This document shows positions 49,890-58,853 of a DNA stretch of 64,000 nt, piece by piece. Each line of letters begins with the position of its first letter. Within the stretch, counting starts at the first letter, position 1. Origin of the DNA: Ancylobacter gelatini (GTDB lineage Bacteria; Pseudomonadota; Alphaproteobacteria; Rhizobiales; Xanthobacteraceae); assembly GCF_022601675.1 (NCBI RefSeq), contig NZ_JAKVIL010000005.1, forward strand, positions 186,001 to 250,000. Direction: 5' to 3'. Under the pieces are notes generated by a model, which was not told the DNA's origin, did not search any database, and saw only the letters and a list, made by a program, of their open reading frames with translations. The translations under genes and the position numbers were made by a program.

Positions 49890-50585
49890 TCAGTGCAGCG
49901 GGTCGTCGTCCTTGCGGCGACGGCGGGCATAGGCGCTCATGAACGAGTTCACCGTATGGTGGACCACGCGTTCGACCATGGCGGCGTCAGGCTCGCGGCC
50001 GCCGCCGAACAGCATCGGCATGCCCACCAGCGCATGGCAGCCCACCATGAACTGCCAGGCAGCGAGTTCCACGTCGTCGATCCACAATTCCCCGCGCGCG
50101 ATCTTGGCGCGCAGCCACTCCGACAGGCGGCTCACGCCGGCTTCCTGGCCGGCCGAGAGATAGGCCTGACCGATCGCGGGGAATTTCTCGGTGACGCCGA
50201 GGACCATGCGCACCGTGGCGATGGTCTCGGGCCGGGTCATTGCCGCGACATAGCGAAAACCGGTCTGGGTGAGCGTGTCGCGCACATCCGCGTCGACATC
50301 CAACACGAAGCAGTGCTCGGCGGTCTGCCCGCATTCCTCGCGCACCAGAGCGGCGAACAGATCTTCCTTGGAGCCGAAATAGACATAGAGCGTGCCCTTG
50401 GACACGCCGGCCGCGCGGGCGATCTCACCCATGCTGGCGCCATCGAAGCCGCTGCCGAGAAAAACCTCGCGGGCGCCCGCGAGGATCTGCCGACGCTTTT
50501 CTTCGCTCTGGTTCGACGTCTGGGAGTGCGTTTCAGCCTCGCGCTGGGACGACAGCAGGGCCGCGAGGTGGTTTGTGTCTCCCAT
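49890..50585 (-). CDS. TetR/AcrR family transcriptional regulator
   Basis: This 231-residue regulator has an unconserved polar N-terminus of about 27 residues, then the TetR helix-turn-helix (RRQILAGAREVFLGSGFDGA, IARAAGVSKGTLYVYFGSKE), and a ligand domain ending in a basic tail (ARRRRKDDDP). It faces kup across a 535-bp gap which holds a perfect operator-like dyad at 50743-50757, 158 bp upstream of this start. Autoregulation is likely; whether kup is a target is open. Confidence 0.92.
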   Translation of the reverse strand: MGDTNHLAALLSSQREAETHSQTSNQSEEKRRQILAGAREVFLGSGFDGASMGEIARAAGVSKGTLYVYFGSKEDLFAALVREECGQTAEHCFVLDVDADVRDTLTQTGFRYVAAMTRPETIATVRMVLGVTEKFPAIGQAYLSAGQEAGVSRLSEWLRAKIARGELWIDDVELAAWQFMVGCHALVGMPMLFGGGREPDAAMVERVVHHTVNSFMSAYARRRRKDDDPLH

Positions 50586-50742
50586 TCGAACAACCCGTGA
50601 AGCTGATTCTCGCCGCGGCGTCTGCGCTTGGCCGTGATTTTGACGATCTGGTCCGAGAACGCAATGGAATGTGAAACCCGACCCGAAAATGACCGGGGAT
50701 TGACTGGCATGCCCGTCGTGGGAACCTCACGCAAATGAAATG

Positions 50743-50757
50743 ACCGAACCGTTCGGT
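50743..50757. promoter_or_regulatory. TetR-type operator palindrome
   Basis: ACCGAAC-C-GTTCGGT is a perfect 7-bp inverted repeat around one central base. Its form is close to known AcrR/TetR operators. It lies in the tetR-kup spacer, where a promoter for tetR would be expected. Confidence 0.65.
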
Positions 50758-50858
50758 TCTGCTTGCTTGTATCCAATTCTGCGCTAAGATCATTTGCGTA
50801 CCTCCGGACGGAGCTCGAAGGACCCCGCAAGCCTTCGGTTCAGCATCGGCCGATGGTC

Positions 50859-51074
50859 GAGGGAGGAGGGTTATATCCGCCCCCCAATCCTCCTCCCTCA
50901 TTCATGCCCCGCTCACGGAGCGGGATGGCGCGACGATCCCGCCATCCGCACCCGATACGCCGCTTGGCGTCGGCGCCGTTGAAGGGTATTGCTGCGTAGC
51001 CTGCATCTACGGCACATCCCGCCCGATCCTGGCCCGCCCAAGCCATCGCCGCCTGTGCTGCACAGGTGGCGGCG
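50859..51074 (+). other. Run of hairpins upstream of kup
   Basis: No gene is convincing between 50586 and 51120. Five stem-loops stand in sequence: an 11-bp perfect stem (GAGGGAGGAGG at 50859-50869 with CCTCCTCCCTC at 50889-50899), a 7-bp stem (50908-50924), an 8-bp stem (50923-50947), a 5-bp stem (50957-50970) and a bulged GC stem (51047-51074), 47 bp before the kup ATG. Stems 2 and 3 overlap by two bases, so they compete. None has a T run. It could be a structured 5' leader or an unrecognised RNA. Confidence 0.5.
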
Positions 51075-51120
51075 ACGCTGGCGGGCGAGACGGACGAGGG
51101 CATGCCGAATCGGTAACGCC

Positions 51121-53004
51121 ATGGCCAAAACCACGCCGCATACACGTCGCTCGCTACCCTTTTCCGCCGAAATAGCGGCCCTCGGCGTCGTGTTCGGCGA
51201 CATCGGCACCAGTCCGCTCTATGCGTTCAAGCAGGGGCTGCTGGCTGTCGGCGGCGATGGCGTCAATGATGGCGACGTGCTGGGCCTGCTCTCGCTCGTC
51301 ACCTGGGCCATCATCCTCTCGGTCACCATCAAATATGTGATGCTGGTGCTGCGCGCCGACAATGACGGCGAAGGCGGCATCCTCGCGCTGGTGACGCTGC
51401 TGGACCTGCACCGCAGCGCCAGCGGGGCACGGCTCTGGCTGCTGGTCGCCGGGCTGGTCGGCGCCGCCATGCTGATCGGAGATGGCGTGCTGACCCCCGC
51501 CATCTCCGTGCTCTCCGCCATCGAGGGGCTTGAGGTCGCCGCCCCCGGGCTCGATCACTGGATCGTGCCAGCCACGGTGCTGGTGATCATGGTGGTCTTC
51601 ATCTCGCAGCGCGCCGGCACTGACCGGATCGGGGCGTTCTATGGCCCGGTCATGCTGCTGTGGTTCTTCTCGCTCGGCGCGCTCGGCATTCATGGCATCG
51701 TGCAGGCGCCCGATGTGCTGGCCGCGCTCGATCCGCGCCACGGCCTGGCGCTGCTGGCCGATCACTACCTGCTGGCGGGCGCCATTCTCGGCGCAACCTT
51801 CCTCGCCATCACCGGCGGCGAGGCGCTCTATGCCGATCTCGGCCATTTCGGCCGCCCGGTCATCACCCGGGCGTGGCTGGCGGTGGCGATGCCCGCGCTG
51901 CTCCTCAATTATTACGGACAGGGCGCAAACGTGCTGATTCACCGCGAATCGGTGAAGAACCCGTTCTACGACCTGTCGCCGGACCTGCTCGAACTGCCGC
52001 TGATCATCCTTGCCACCGCCGCCACCGTCATCGCCTCGCAGGCGATCATCACCGGCGTGTTCTCGCTCGCCAAGCAGGCCATCGAGCTCGGCTACCTGCC
52101 GCCGATGCGCATCCGCTACACCAGCGAGCACAACGACCAGCACATCTATATCGGCCGGCTGAACTGGCTTTTGATGATCGCCTGCATCGGGGTCGTCATC
52201 TCCTTCGGCTCCTCGGACCGCCTCGCCTCCGCCTACGGCATCGCGGTGGCGATGGCGATGGTGTCGACCACCATCCTGTTCGTCTCCTTCGTCCGCCGGC
52301 GCTGGGGCTGGCCGCTGCCGGCCCTGATCGGCCTCGCCCTCGGGCTGGCCGTGGTCGACCTGTCCTTCGTCGCGGCCAACCTGACCAAGCTGCACGATGG
52401 CGGCTGGCTGCCAGTGGCGATCGCCGCCTGCGTGCTGGTGGTGATGGTGAGCTGGCGGCGCGGGCTGGAAGGGCTGGGCATCCAGCAGCGGCGCTTCACC
52501 GAGCCGCTGGAGGATTTCGTGGCGCGCGGCAAGCCGGTCGGCTGCGCCGTGAGCCCCCGCACCGCCATCTTCCTCGCCCGGGGCGGCACGGTGACGCCGG
52601 TGGCGCTCGGCCGGCTCTCGGACCTGCTCAACATCCAGTTCAACCGCGCGGTGATCGCCTCGGTCTGGATCGCCTCCCGCCCGCGCGTGGCGGTCGACGA
52701 CCGGGTACGCGTCGTGGCGCTCGACGCGGTTCATGTGCGGGTCGACGTCCATTTCGGCTACATGCAGCAGATCGACGTGCCCTCGGTGCTCGGCCCGGCG
52801 CTCTACGCGCGCGGCATCGATCCCGACGAGGCGGTCTATGTCATCGGCCATGAGCGGGTGATGCCGCCCGACGAGGTGCGCGGCGTCCGCGACGTGCTGG
52901 CCCATGTCTTCGCCTTCCTCGCTCGCAACGCCGAACGCTCGGTCGACCGCTTCGGCCTGCCCCGCCCGCGCACCATCGAGATCGGCTACCCGGTGCGGCT
53001 GTAG
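51121..53004 (+). CDS. kup: KUP-family potassium uptake protein
   Basis: Kup is a low-affinity K+/H+ symporter in the inner membrane. The 627-residue protein begins with about 12 helices; family motifs are LGVVFGDIGTSPLYAFKQ near residue 22, ADNDGEGGILALVTLLD, MLIGDGVLTPAISVLSAIEG and GGEALYADLGHFGRP. The C-terminal soluble part (about 465-627) keeps the pattern AIFLARGG and RVMPPDEV. The ATG at 51121 was chosen over an in-frame extension that enters the hairpin region. It may be governed by the structured leader. Confidence 0.95.
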   Translation: MAKTTPHTRRSLPFSAEIAALGVVFGDIGTSPLYAFKQGLLAVGGDGVNDGDVLGLLSLVTWAIILSVTIKYVMLVLRADNDGEGGILALVTLLDLHRSASGARLWLLVAGLVGAAMLIGDGVLTPAISVLSAIEGLEVAAPGLDHWIVPATVLVIMVVFISQRAGTDRIGAFYGPVMLLWFFSLGALGIHGIVQAPDVLAALDPRHGLALLADHYLLAGAILGATFLAITGGEALYADLGHFGRPVITRAWLAVAMPALLLNYYGQGANVLIHRESVKNPFYDLSPDLLELPLIILATAATVIASQAIITGVFSLAKQAIELGYLPPMRIRYTSEHNDQHIYIGRLNWLLMIACIGVVISFGSSDRLASAYGIAVAMAMVSTTILFVSFVRRRWGWPLPALIGLALGLAVVDLSFVAANLTKLHDGGWLPVAIAACVLVVMVSWRRGLEGLGIQQRRFTEPLEDFVARGKPVGCAVSPRTAIFLARGGTVTPVALGRLSDLLNIQFNRAVIASVWIASRPRVAVDDRVRVVALDAVHVRVDVHFGYMQQIDVPSVLGPALYARGIDPDEAVYVIGHERVMPPDEVRGVRDVLAHVFAFLARNAERSVDRFGLPRPRTIEIGYPVRL

Positions 53005-53259
53005 GGGCGCGATCACGGCTGCGCGATGTCACACCGGCGTCACGTCATTGCCGCGAAGTGGTCGGACAAGCCCGGGCCTCGATAGTGCCCGGCGGGCGGC
53101 GCGCGCTTTACCATGCGGTAATGCGCCGCGCGTGACGGCGTAAACGGTTCCGAAACACGCCGAGGTCTGGTAGGCCTGCGCCGTGTCCTGTGGTCCGGGG
53201 CGGATCATACGGGGCCAGCCTTTCGGCGGGGGTGGCGTGATGAAAGTGACGAGTGAGGC

Positions 53260-54348
53260 ATGAGCAGGCTGAAGGCGTTTCCCGGCTGGCTGCGCGAACG
53301 CGTGGGTTGGCACACGCTCGGCCTCGTCGCCAGCCTCGTCATCATCGGCATCGCCGTGGTCGTGCTCTACGAGATGCTGCGGAACATCAATCCGGGCGAG
53401 GTGTTCGATGCGCTCACCGACACCGACCCGTGGCGGGTCGCCCTGGCCGCGCTGTTCGTGGCCTGCGCCTATTTCACGCTCACCTTCTATGACTGGTTCG
53501 CGCTGCGCACCATCGGCAAGCCCCAGGTGCCCTATCGCACCGCGGCGCTCGCCTCCTTCACCTCCTATTCGATCGGCCACAATATCGGCTTCTCCGCCTT
53601 CACCGGCGGCACGGTGCGCTACCGCATCTATTCCGCGCACGGGCTCGGCGCGGTCGATGTCGCCAAGCTGTGCTTCATCACCGGACTGACCTTCTGGCTC
53701 GGCAACATAGCGATCCTCGGCCTCGGGATCACCGTGGAACCCTGGGCGGCGAGCGCGGTCGACCATCTGCCGCCCTGGATCAACCGACTGATCGGGCTGG
53801 CATTGCTGACGGCGCTCGGCGGCTATGTGGTGTGGGTGGGGCTGAAGCCGCGCCGGATCGGCGTCGGCGAGGGCCACTGGACCGTCACCCTGCCGGGCTC
53901 GCGACTGACGCTGACGCAGATCGCCATCGGCATCGTCGACCTCAGCTTCTGCGCGGCGGCGATGTATGTGCTGATGCCGCAGACCCCGTTCATCGACCCG
54001 ATCGCGCTCGGCGTGGTGTTCATCTCCGCGACGCTGCTCGGCTTTGCCAGCCACGCGCCCGGCGGGCTCGGCGTGTTCGACGCCGCCATGCTGGTGGCGC
54101 TGCCGCAATTCGAGAAGGAACCGCTGCTCGGCGCCCTGCTGCTGCTGCGCCTGCTCTATTACGTGACGCCCTTCGCGATCGCGCTGATCATCATGGGCGT
54201 GCGCGAATTGCTGCTCAGCCGGAAGCGGCGACGCCAGATTCTGGCGGATACGCTGGACGAGGCACTCCACCAGGCCGCCACGGTCGATGGCGTCGCGGAG
54301 CCGGCTGCGACCGCCCAGCCCCCGGCGAACCGCCGCGCGGCCGGCTGA
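53260..54348 (+). CDS. Lysylphosphatidylglycerol synthase transmembrane (YbhN/UPF0104) family protein
   Basis: This 362-residue protein has about eight membrane helices. The family pattern is visible: FTSYSIGHNIGFSAFTGGTV near residue 103, RYRIYSAHGL and SHAPGGLGVFDAAMLVALP near residue 264, with a Leu-rich last helix (LLLRLLYYVTPFAIALIIMG). It is the flippase-like part of the MprF group without the soluble aminoacyltransferase. Its role is probably lipid translocation or modification, but that is uncertain. A 12-bp gap separates it from the convergent next gene. Confidence 0.87.
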   Translation: MSRLKAFPGWLRERVGWHTLGLVASLVIIGIAVVVLYEMLRNINPGEVFDALTDTDPWRVALAALFVACAYFTLTFYDWFALRTIGKPQVPYRTAALASFTSYSIGHNIGFSAFTGGTVRYRIYSAHGLGAVDVAKLCFITGLTFWLGNIAILGLGITVEPWAASAVDHLPPWINRLIGLALLTALGGYVVWVGLKPRRIGVGEGHWTVTLPGSRLTLTQIAIGIVDLSFCAAAMYVLMPQTPFIDPIALGVVFISATLLGFASHAPGGLGVFDAAMLVALPQFEKEPLLGALLLLRLLYYVTPFAIALIIMGVRELLLSRKRRRQILADTLDEALHQAATVDGVAEPAATAQPPANRRAAG

Positions 54349-54360
54349 CGGCGGAACGCC

Positions 54361-55038
54361 TTATTCCATCAGGCCGGGCAGCAGCTTCTGCATGCCGCGC
54401 GGAATCCGCGTGACGCTGGTGCCGGCCGGCACCGCGAAGCGCGCCGGGTCCTGAGCCACCCGCTCCAGCTCGGTCACCTCGAAACCCGCGCTGTCCCCGC
54501 CCGGCCCGCCGCGCATGCGCAGCGGGATGCCGTCATCGGTAAGGCACACCTCCAGCGACTTCGACGTCCCCTTCTCGCCGACGCGCCAGACGCCGCACGG
54601 CTCGGTCGCCACCATGTCGGCACCGACGAACTGCGCTTGGGGCGGCAGGTCGAGGAAGCGGAATTTCGGCGGCAGGTCCACCTCGACCGCCATACCCTCC
54701 ATGCCGGTGACGCCGGACAGGAGCGTCATGCGATGGGACCGCAGGTCGAGCAGGCCGGTCAGCGCCGACCCGTCCTGCTGCGTCGAGACGTCGATGCGCA
54801 CCCGCCCTTGCCGGTGAGCAATCATGATCTCGCCGCCAGCTGGCTGGGTGCGCCCGCGCATCGCGTAATCGGTGAGGGGACGGGGCGGCAATGTCTGGCC
54901 GATCGCGGGCAGCGGCCCGAGGAATGCGAGGCCGGCAAGAAGCGCCCGCGCACGCCGTCGAGCAGAACGCCGACAACCCGGCGCCGCGGGGCGCCGCGGG
55001 ACCACCGGGCAGGAACGACCAGAAGGCATGTCAATCAT
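54361..55038 (-). CDS. Putative exported lipoprotein-carrier-like protein of unknown function
   Basis: This 225-residue protein has an Arg-rich N-terminus followed by a hydrophobic segment (RALLAGLAFLGPLPAIGQ), so it is probably exported. The mature part is beta-rich (ALTGLLDLRSHRMTLLSGVT, EVDLPPKFRFLDLPPQ) and has two Cys (TEPCGVWRV, SLEVCLTDD) that may pair. It recalls DUF4412/LolA-like beta folds, by pattern only. Its first 8 bp overlap the end of ppk2, so it is probably co-translated with it. Confidence 0.6.
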   Translation of the reverse strand: MIDMPSGRSCPVVPRRPAAPGCRRSARRRARALLAGLAFLGPLPAIGQTLPPRPLTDYAMRGRTQPAGGEIMIAHRQGRVRIDVSTQQDGSALTGLLDLRSHRMTLLSGVTGMEGMAVEVDLPPKFRFLDLPPQAQFVGADMVATEPCGVWRVGEKGTSKSLEVCLTDDGIPLRMRGGPGGDSAGFEVTELERVAQDPARFAVPAGTSVTRIPRGMQKLLPGLME

Positions 55039-56008
55039 TACGCCGCGCGAGAAAGCCAGGACCGTCGAGGACGATGGCCGGGTCGGTCACGCCGAGCACC
55101 CGGTCATCGCGTTCATCATAAGGAAGCTGGCTGAGCAACTGGCGTATGACGCCGAGGCGCGCGCGCATCTTGTCGTTGGCGAGCACCACGGTCCACGGTG
55201 CGGTCGGCGTGTGGGTCCGCGCCAGCATCACGTCGCGCGCCGTGGAAATCGCATCCCAGCGCGCCGGCGCGGCGAGGTCGACCGGCGACAGCTTCCAGTG
55301 CTTGAGAGGGTCCTTGCGGCGGTCGAACAGACGCTTGAGCTGCATTTCCCGGCCGATATCCAGCCAGATCTTGAACAGGCGGATGCCGTCATCGGCCAGC
55401 ATCTTCTCGAACACCGGCACCTGTTCGAGAAAATGCGCGGTCTGCTGGGGCGTGCAGAAACCCATGACCGGCTCGACCACGGCGCGGTTGTACCAGGAAC
55501 GGTCGAACAATGTTATTTCTCCGCCGCGCGGCAGATGCGCGACGTAGCGCTGGAAGTACCATTGCGCGGCCTCGGCATCGCTCGGCTTGGAGAGCGCGAC
55601 CGTGCGCACATAGCGTGGGTTGAGGTGCTGGATGACGCGGTGAATGGTGCCACCCTTGCCGGCGCCGTCGCGTCCCTCGAACACGATCGCGATCCGCTCG
55701 CCGGTCTTGGTCACCCAGTTCTGCAGCTTGAGAAGCTCGATCTGCAGCGCGCGCAGCTCCTTCTGGTAGGCCTTGCGCTTGGGCCGGTCGACATAGGGGT
55801 AATGCCCGCTGCCATAGGCACGGGCGGCGATCACCGGGGCGAGCTGGGGCGCGTCGATCGAGAACGCCGACAGCGCGGCAGCCAAATCGTCCGGCACGAC
55901 AGGGGCGGCTCCCTGTTGGGGGGAGGCACTGGCACGGTCGGAAGCCGATGCCTTGCGCGCGGCCTTGCCGGCCGGCACGCTGGGCGACTTTCCCGGCTTC
56001 TTCGTCAT
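55031..56008 (-). CDS. ppk2: Polyphosphate kinase 2
   Basis: PPK2 transfers phosphate between polyphosphate and nucleotides, commonly making GTP or ATP from the diphosphate. The 325-residue protein has a disordered Lys/Ala/Pro N-terminus (about 1-40), then Walker A FEGRDGAGKGGTI near residue 110 and the Walker B-like LFDRSWYNRAVVEPVMGF, with the lid and the WKLSPVDLAAPARWD segment of class I enzymes. It is divergent from phoR by 159 bp, so it borders the phosphate regulon. No Pho box was seen on its side. Confidence 0.92.
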   Translation of the reverse strand: MTKKPGKSPSVPAGKAARKASASDRASASPQQGAAPVVPDDLAAALSAFSIDAPQLAPVIAARAYGSGHYPYVDRPKRKAYQKELRALQIELLKLQNWVTKTGERIAIVFEGRDGAGKGGTIHRVIQHLNPRYVRTVALSKPSDAEAAQWYFQRYVAHLPRGGEITLFDRSWYNRAVVEPVMGFCTPQQTAHFLEQVPVFEKMLADDGIRLFKIWLDIGREMQLKRLFDRRKDPLKHWKLSPVDLAAPARWDAISTARDVMLARTHTPTAPWTVVLANDKMRARLGVIRQLLSQLPYDERDDRVLGVTDPAIVLDGPGFLARRND

Positions 56009-56167
56009 ATGGAAGCCTCTCAGAAGGGACTAAAGGTAAGCATCACCCGCGAAAGCACACCGCCGCGGGCGCGCCTGCCCATAGCGAATAAAGCCGTTCA
56101 CGTCGCGCGGCCACCATATCCAAGAACGCGACGTTGAGGAATGAATAGCCGGAGGAAAGAAGAGTCC

Positions 56168-57490
56168 ATGGCCTTGAGCGATTCTCATCAACTCGCGGAA
56201 GATACGCTGCGCGAACGCCTCATCGGCGCGCGGTGGATTCTTGCGGGCGTCGCGCTCGGCCTTGGAATCTCGCTCTGGGGCGGCGTGCTAGGCCCCACCA
56301 CGGCGATCGCCATCGGCGTGCTGGCACTCGCCGGCGGGTTGATTCCCTCCCGTCGCCGGCCGGTGGTGGCGGCGCTGGCCCGGCTTGGCGGCGAGACGCT
56401 CCCGCCCGCCGCCAAGCAGCAGGGCGAGGAGAAGCTGCGCGCCCTCGTCCGCGCGCTTCCCGAGGCGGCGCTGCTGCTCGACGCGCGCGGCACCGTGCTG
56501 GTGGCCAATGCGCGGGCGTCCGGCATCGTGTCGAGCGTGCGGGTCGGCGACCCCGTCTCCTTCGCGGTGCGCGTGCCCGAGGTGCTGGAGGCGATCCGCG
56601 CCAGCACCGGCGACCGCACGGCGCGGCACATCGAGTTTGCCGACCGCGTGCCGGTGGACCGCTGGCTGCGCGCCGACATCGTGCCCTTTTCCACCACGGG
56701 ACGGGAAGGCCGCGATTCCGGCGCCATCCTCGTTACCTTCGTCGACCTTACCCCGCAGCGGCGCGTCGAGCAGATGCGGGTCGACTTCATCGCCAATGCC
56801 AGCCATGAGCTGCGCACCCCGCTCGCCTCGCTTTCCGGCTTCATCGAGACTCTGCAGGGGCCCGCGAAGAATGACGCCAGCGCGCGCGAGCGCTTCCTCA
56901 AGATCATGGGCGAGCAGGCCCGGCGCATGTCGCGCCTCATCGACGACCTGCTGTCGCTCTCGCGCATCGAACTCAACGCCCATCAGCGGCCCGTCGCCGA
57001 GATCGACCTGGTGGCGGTGGTCGGCCATGTGCGCGACACGCTCGCCCCGCTTGGACGCGAGCGCGGCGTGGAGATCGGCTTCGAGCACCCGGCGCCCTCG
57101 GTGACAGTGCGCGGCGACCGCGACGAACTGATCCGGGTGTTCGAGAACCTGGTCGAGAACGCGCTCAAATATGGCGGGTCCGGGCGGCGGGTCGACATCA
57201 TCATCGCGCGTGAGGCCGCGGATGCGGTGGTCTCGGTGCGCGATTACGGCCCCGGAATCCCTCCCGAGCATGTGCCGCGCCTCACCGAACGCTTCTACCG
57301 CGTCGACACCGCCCATTCGCGCGAGCAGGGCGGCACCGGGCTGGGCCTCGCCATCGTCAAGCACATCGTGGCGCGCCATCGCGGACGGCTGGGCATAGAG
57401 AGTACCCCCGGCGAAGGCTCAACCTTTTCGGTACGCCTGTCCGCGCAACCGCCAGACATTTCGAATTCAGACGATTCTTCAACGACTTGA
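56168..57490 (+). CDS. phoR: Phosphate regulon sensor histidine kinase PhoR
   Basis: PhoR senses phosphate state through the Pst transporter and PhoU and phosphorylates PhoB. The 440-residue protein has two N-terminal membrane helices (WILAGVALGLGISLWGG, TTAIAIGVLALAGGLI), a PAS domain (ALPEAALLLDARGTVLVANA), a HisKA domain with phospho-acceptor H213 in ANASHELRTPLASL, and a HATPase with NLVENALKYG, DYGPGIPPEH and GGTGLGLAIVKH. There is no large periplasmic domain, as usual for PhoR. The ATG at 56168 has GGAGGAAAG ten bases upstream; an earlier in-frame ATG has a ribosome site placed too close. Confidence 0.95.
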   Translation: MALSDSHQLAEDTLRERLIGARWILAGVALGLGISLWGGVLGPTTAIAIGVLALAGGLIPSRRRPVVAALARLGGETLPPAAKQQGEEKLRALVRALPEAALLLDARGTVLVANARASGIVSSVRVGDPVSFAVRVPEVLEAIRASTGDRTARHIEFADRVPVDRWLRADIVPFSTTGREGRDSGAILVTFVDLTPQRRVEQMRVDFIANASHELRTPLASLSGFIETLQGPAKNDASARERFLKIMGEQARRMSRLIDDLLSLSRIELNAHQRPVAEIDLVAVVGHVRDTLAPLGRERGVEIGFEHPAPSVTVRGDRDELIRVFENLVENALKYGGSGRRVDIIIAREAADAVVSVRDYGPGIPPEHVPRLTERFYRVDTAHSREQGGTGLGLAIVKHIVARHRGRLGIESTPGEGSTFSVRLSAQPPDISNSDDSSTT

Positions 57491-57491
57491 A

Positions 57492-57524
57492 CTGTCATTC
57501 AGTCGTCATCGCAAGGTCATAGAA
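57492..57524 (+). promoter_or_regulatory. Pho box, three 11-bp units, before pstS
   Basis: Three in-phase 11-bp units, CTGTCATTCAG, TCGTCATCGCA and AGGTCATAGAA, share the GTCAT core (positions 57494-57498, 57505-57509 and 57516-57520). This is the PhoB-binding direct-repeat form. It starts 1 bp after the phoR stop and ends about 115 bp before pstS, so phosphate starvation should induce pstS and the genes after it. Confidence 0.88.
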
Positions 57525-57637
57525 CCTTGGTGCCGGGCCGCTAAAAGTCCTGCGTTGTTGTTTCCGCCGCCTCTGACCAGAGACGCTCCCGGCATGGGCC
57601 GGGATGCAGCCGGACTCCCGAGCTAAGGAGAAGACCC

Positions 57638-58678
57638 TTGAAGTTCACCCATATTCTCGGCGCTGCCGCGCTGTCGCTCAGCACCATGCTTTCCACGGGC
57701 GCCTTCGCCGCCGACATCACCGGCGCCGGCGCGTCGTTCCCGGCCCCGGTCTACCAGGCGTGGGCTGCCGCCTACAAGGCGAAGACCGGCACCGGCCTCA
57801 ACTACCAGTCGATCGGCTCGGGCGGCGGCCAGAACCAGATCGTCAACCGCACCGTCGATTTCGGCGCCTCCGACGCGCCGATGAAGGATGACAAGCTGGA
57901 AGCCGCCAACCTACTCCAGTTCCCCACCGTGATCGGTTCGGTCGTCGCCATCGTCAACATTGACGGCGTCGAGAGCCTGACCCTGGACGGCACCACGATC
58001 GCCGACATCTATCAGGGCAAGATCACCAAGTGGAACGACCCGAAGATCGCCGCGCTCAACAAGGGCGTGACCCTGCCTGACAGCATGATCGTGCCGGTCT
58101 ATCGTTCGGACTCCTCGGGCACCTCCTTCGTGTTCACCTCCTACCTCGCTGATTCCAGCGCGGGCTGGAAGTCCGACGTCGGCGCCGCCACCTCCGTTCA
58201 GTGGCCGGCCGGCGCGGGCGCCAAGGGCAATGAAGGCGTTGCCGGCACCGTGAAGAACACCAAGGGCGCGATCGGCTACGTCGAGTTCATCTACGCCGCC
58301 GCCAACAAGCTCGCCGCCGCTGACCTCGTGAACAAGGCCGGCAAGGTCGTGAAGCCGTCGGTCCCGGCCTTCATGGAAGCCGCCGCCGCTGCGGACTGGA
58401 AGAACGCGAAGAACTTCGCCGCCTCGATGATCAACACCGCCGGCGAGGGCGCGTGGCCGATCACCTCGGCGACCTACATCCTGCTGCCGAAGAACCCGAC
58501 CAGCGCCGCCCAGTCGGCCGAAGTCATCAAGTTCTTCGACTGGGCCTACAGCGCGGAAGGCGACGCGGTCGCCGAGAAGCTGCACTACATCGCCCTTCCC
58601 GACGCGGTCGTCGCCGAGATCAAGAAGGCCTGGGCGAGCGAAGTGAAGGCCGACGGCAAGGCCGTGTGGACCAACTGA
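57638..58678 (+). CDS. pstS: Phosphate ABC transporter periplasmic substrate-binding protein PstS
   Basis: PstS captures phosphate in the periplasm. The 346-residue protein has a signal peptide with cleavage near AFAA, then DITGAGASFPAPVYQAWA (phosphate loop start), YQSIGSGGGQNQIV, VDFGASDAPM, YRSDSSGTSFVFTSYL and GAIGYVEFIYA, all typical phosphate-contact segments. It is read from the Pho box. A strong hairpin-T terminator follows the stop, which would leave pstS mRNA more abundant than the rest of the operon. Confidence 0.97.
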   Translation: MKFTHILGAAALSLSTMLSTGAFAADITGAGASFPAPVYQAWAAAYKAKTGTGLNYQSIGSGGGQNQIVNRTVDFGASDAPMKDDKLEAANLLQFPTVIGSVVAIVNIDGVESLTLDGTTIADIYQGKITKWNDPKIAALNKGVTLPDSMIVPVYRSDSSGTSFVFTSYLADSSAGWKSDVGAATSVQWPAGAGAKGNEGVAGTVKNTKGAIGYVEFIYAAANKLAAADLVNKAGKVVKPSVPAFMEAAAAADWKNAKNFAASMINTAGEGAWPITSATYILLPKNPTSAAQSAEVIKFFDWAYSAEGDAVAEKLHYIALPDAVVAEIKKAWASEVKADGKAVWTN

Positions 58679-58696
58679 TCGCCTGATCGACACCAG

Positions 58697-58726
58697 GGGC
58701 GGCCGCCACCCGCGGCCGCCCTTTTT
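58697..58726 (+). terminator. Terminator or attenuator after pstS
   Basis: A perfect 10-bp stem GGGCGGCCGC / GCGGCCGCCC with a 5-base loop is followed by five Ts. Read-through to pstC must occur, so it is better seen as partial terminator that sets the PstS:PstCAB ratio. Confidence 0.88.
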
Positions 58727-58853
58727 GGCCGCCTCTTCTCGTGCATGCGCCACAGGGCTAGACTAGCCCGCCTTTCCGGCGATGCCGTGCCCGCCGCCCG
58801 CCATGGTAAGCCGCCCGGCCCTCTGGAGGCCCGGCGCTGAAGGATCACAGGAC

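Noticed and set aside
50794..51145. Small genes on either strand before kup
   Set aside because: Translations are low-complexity and overlap hairpins; none has a ribosome site.
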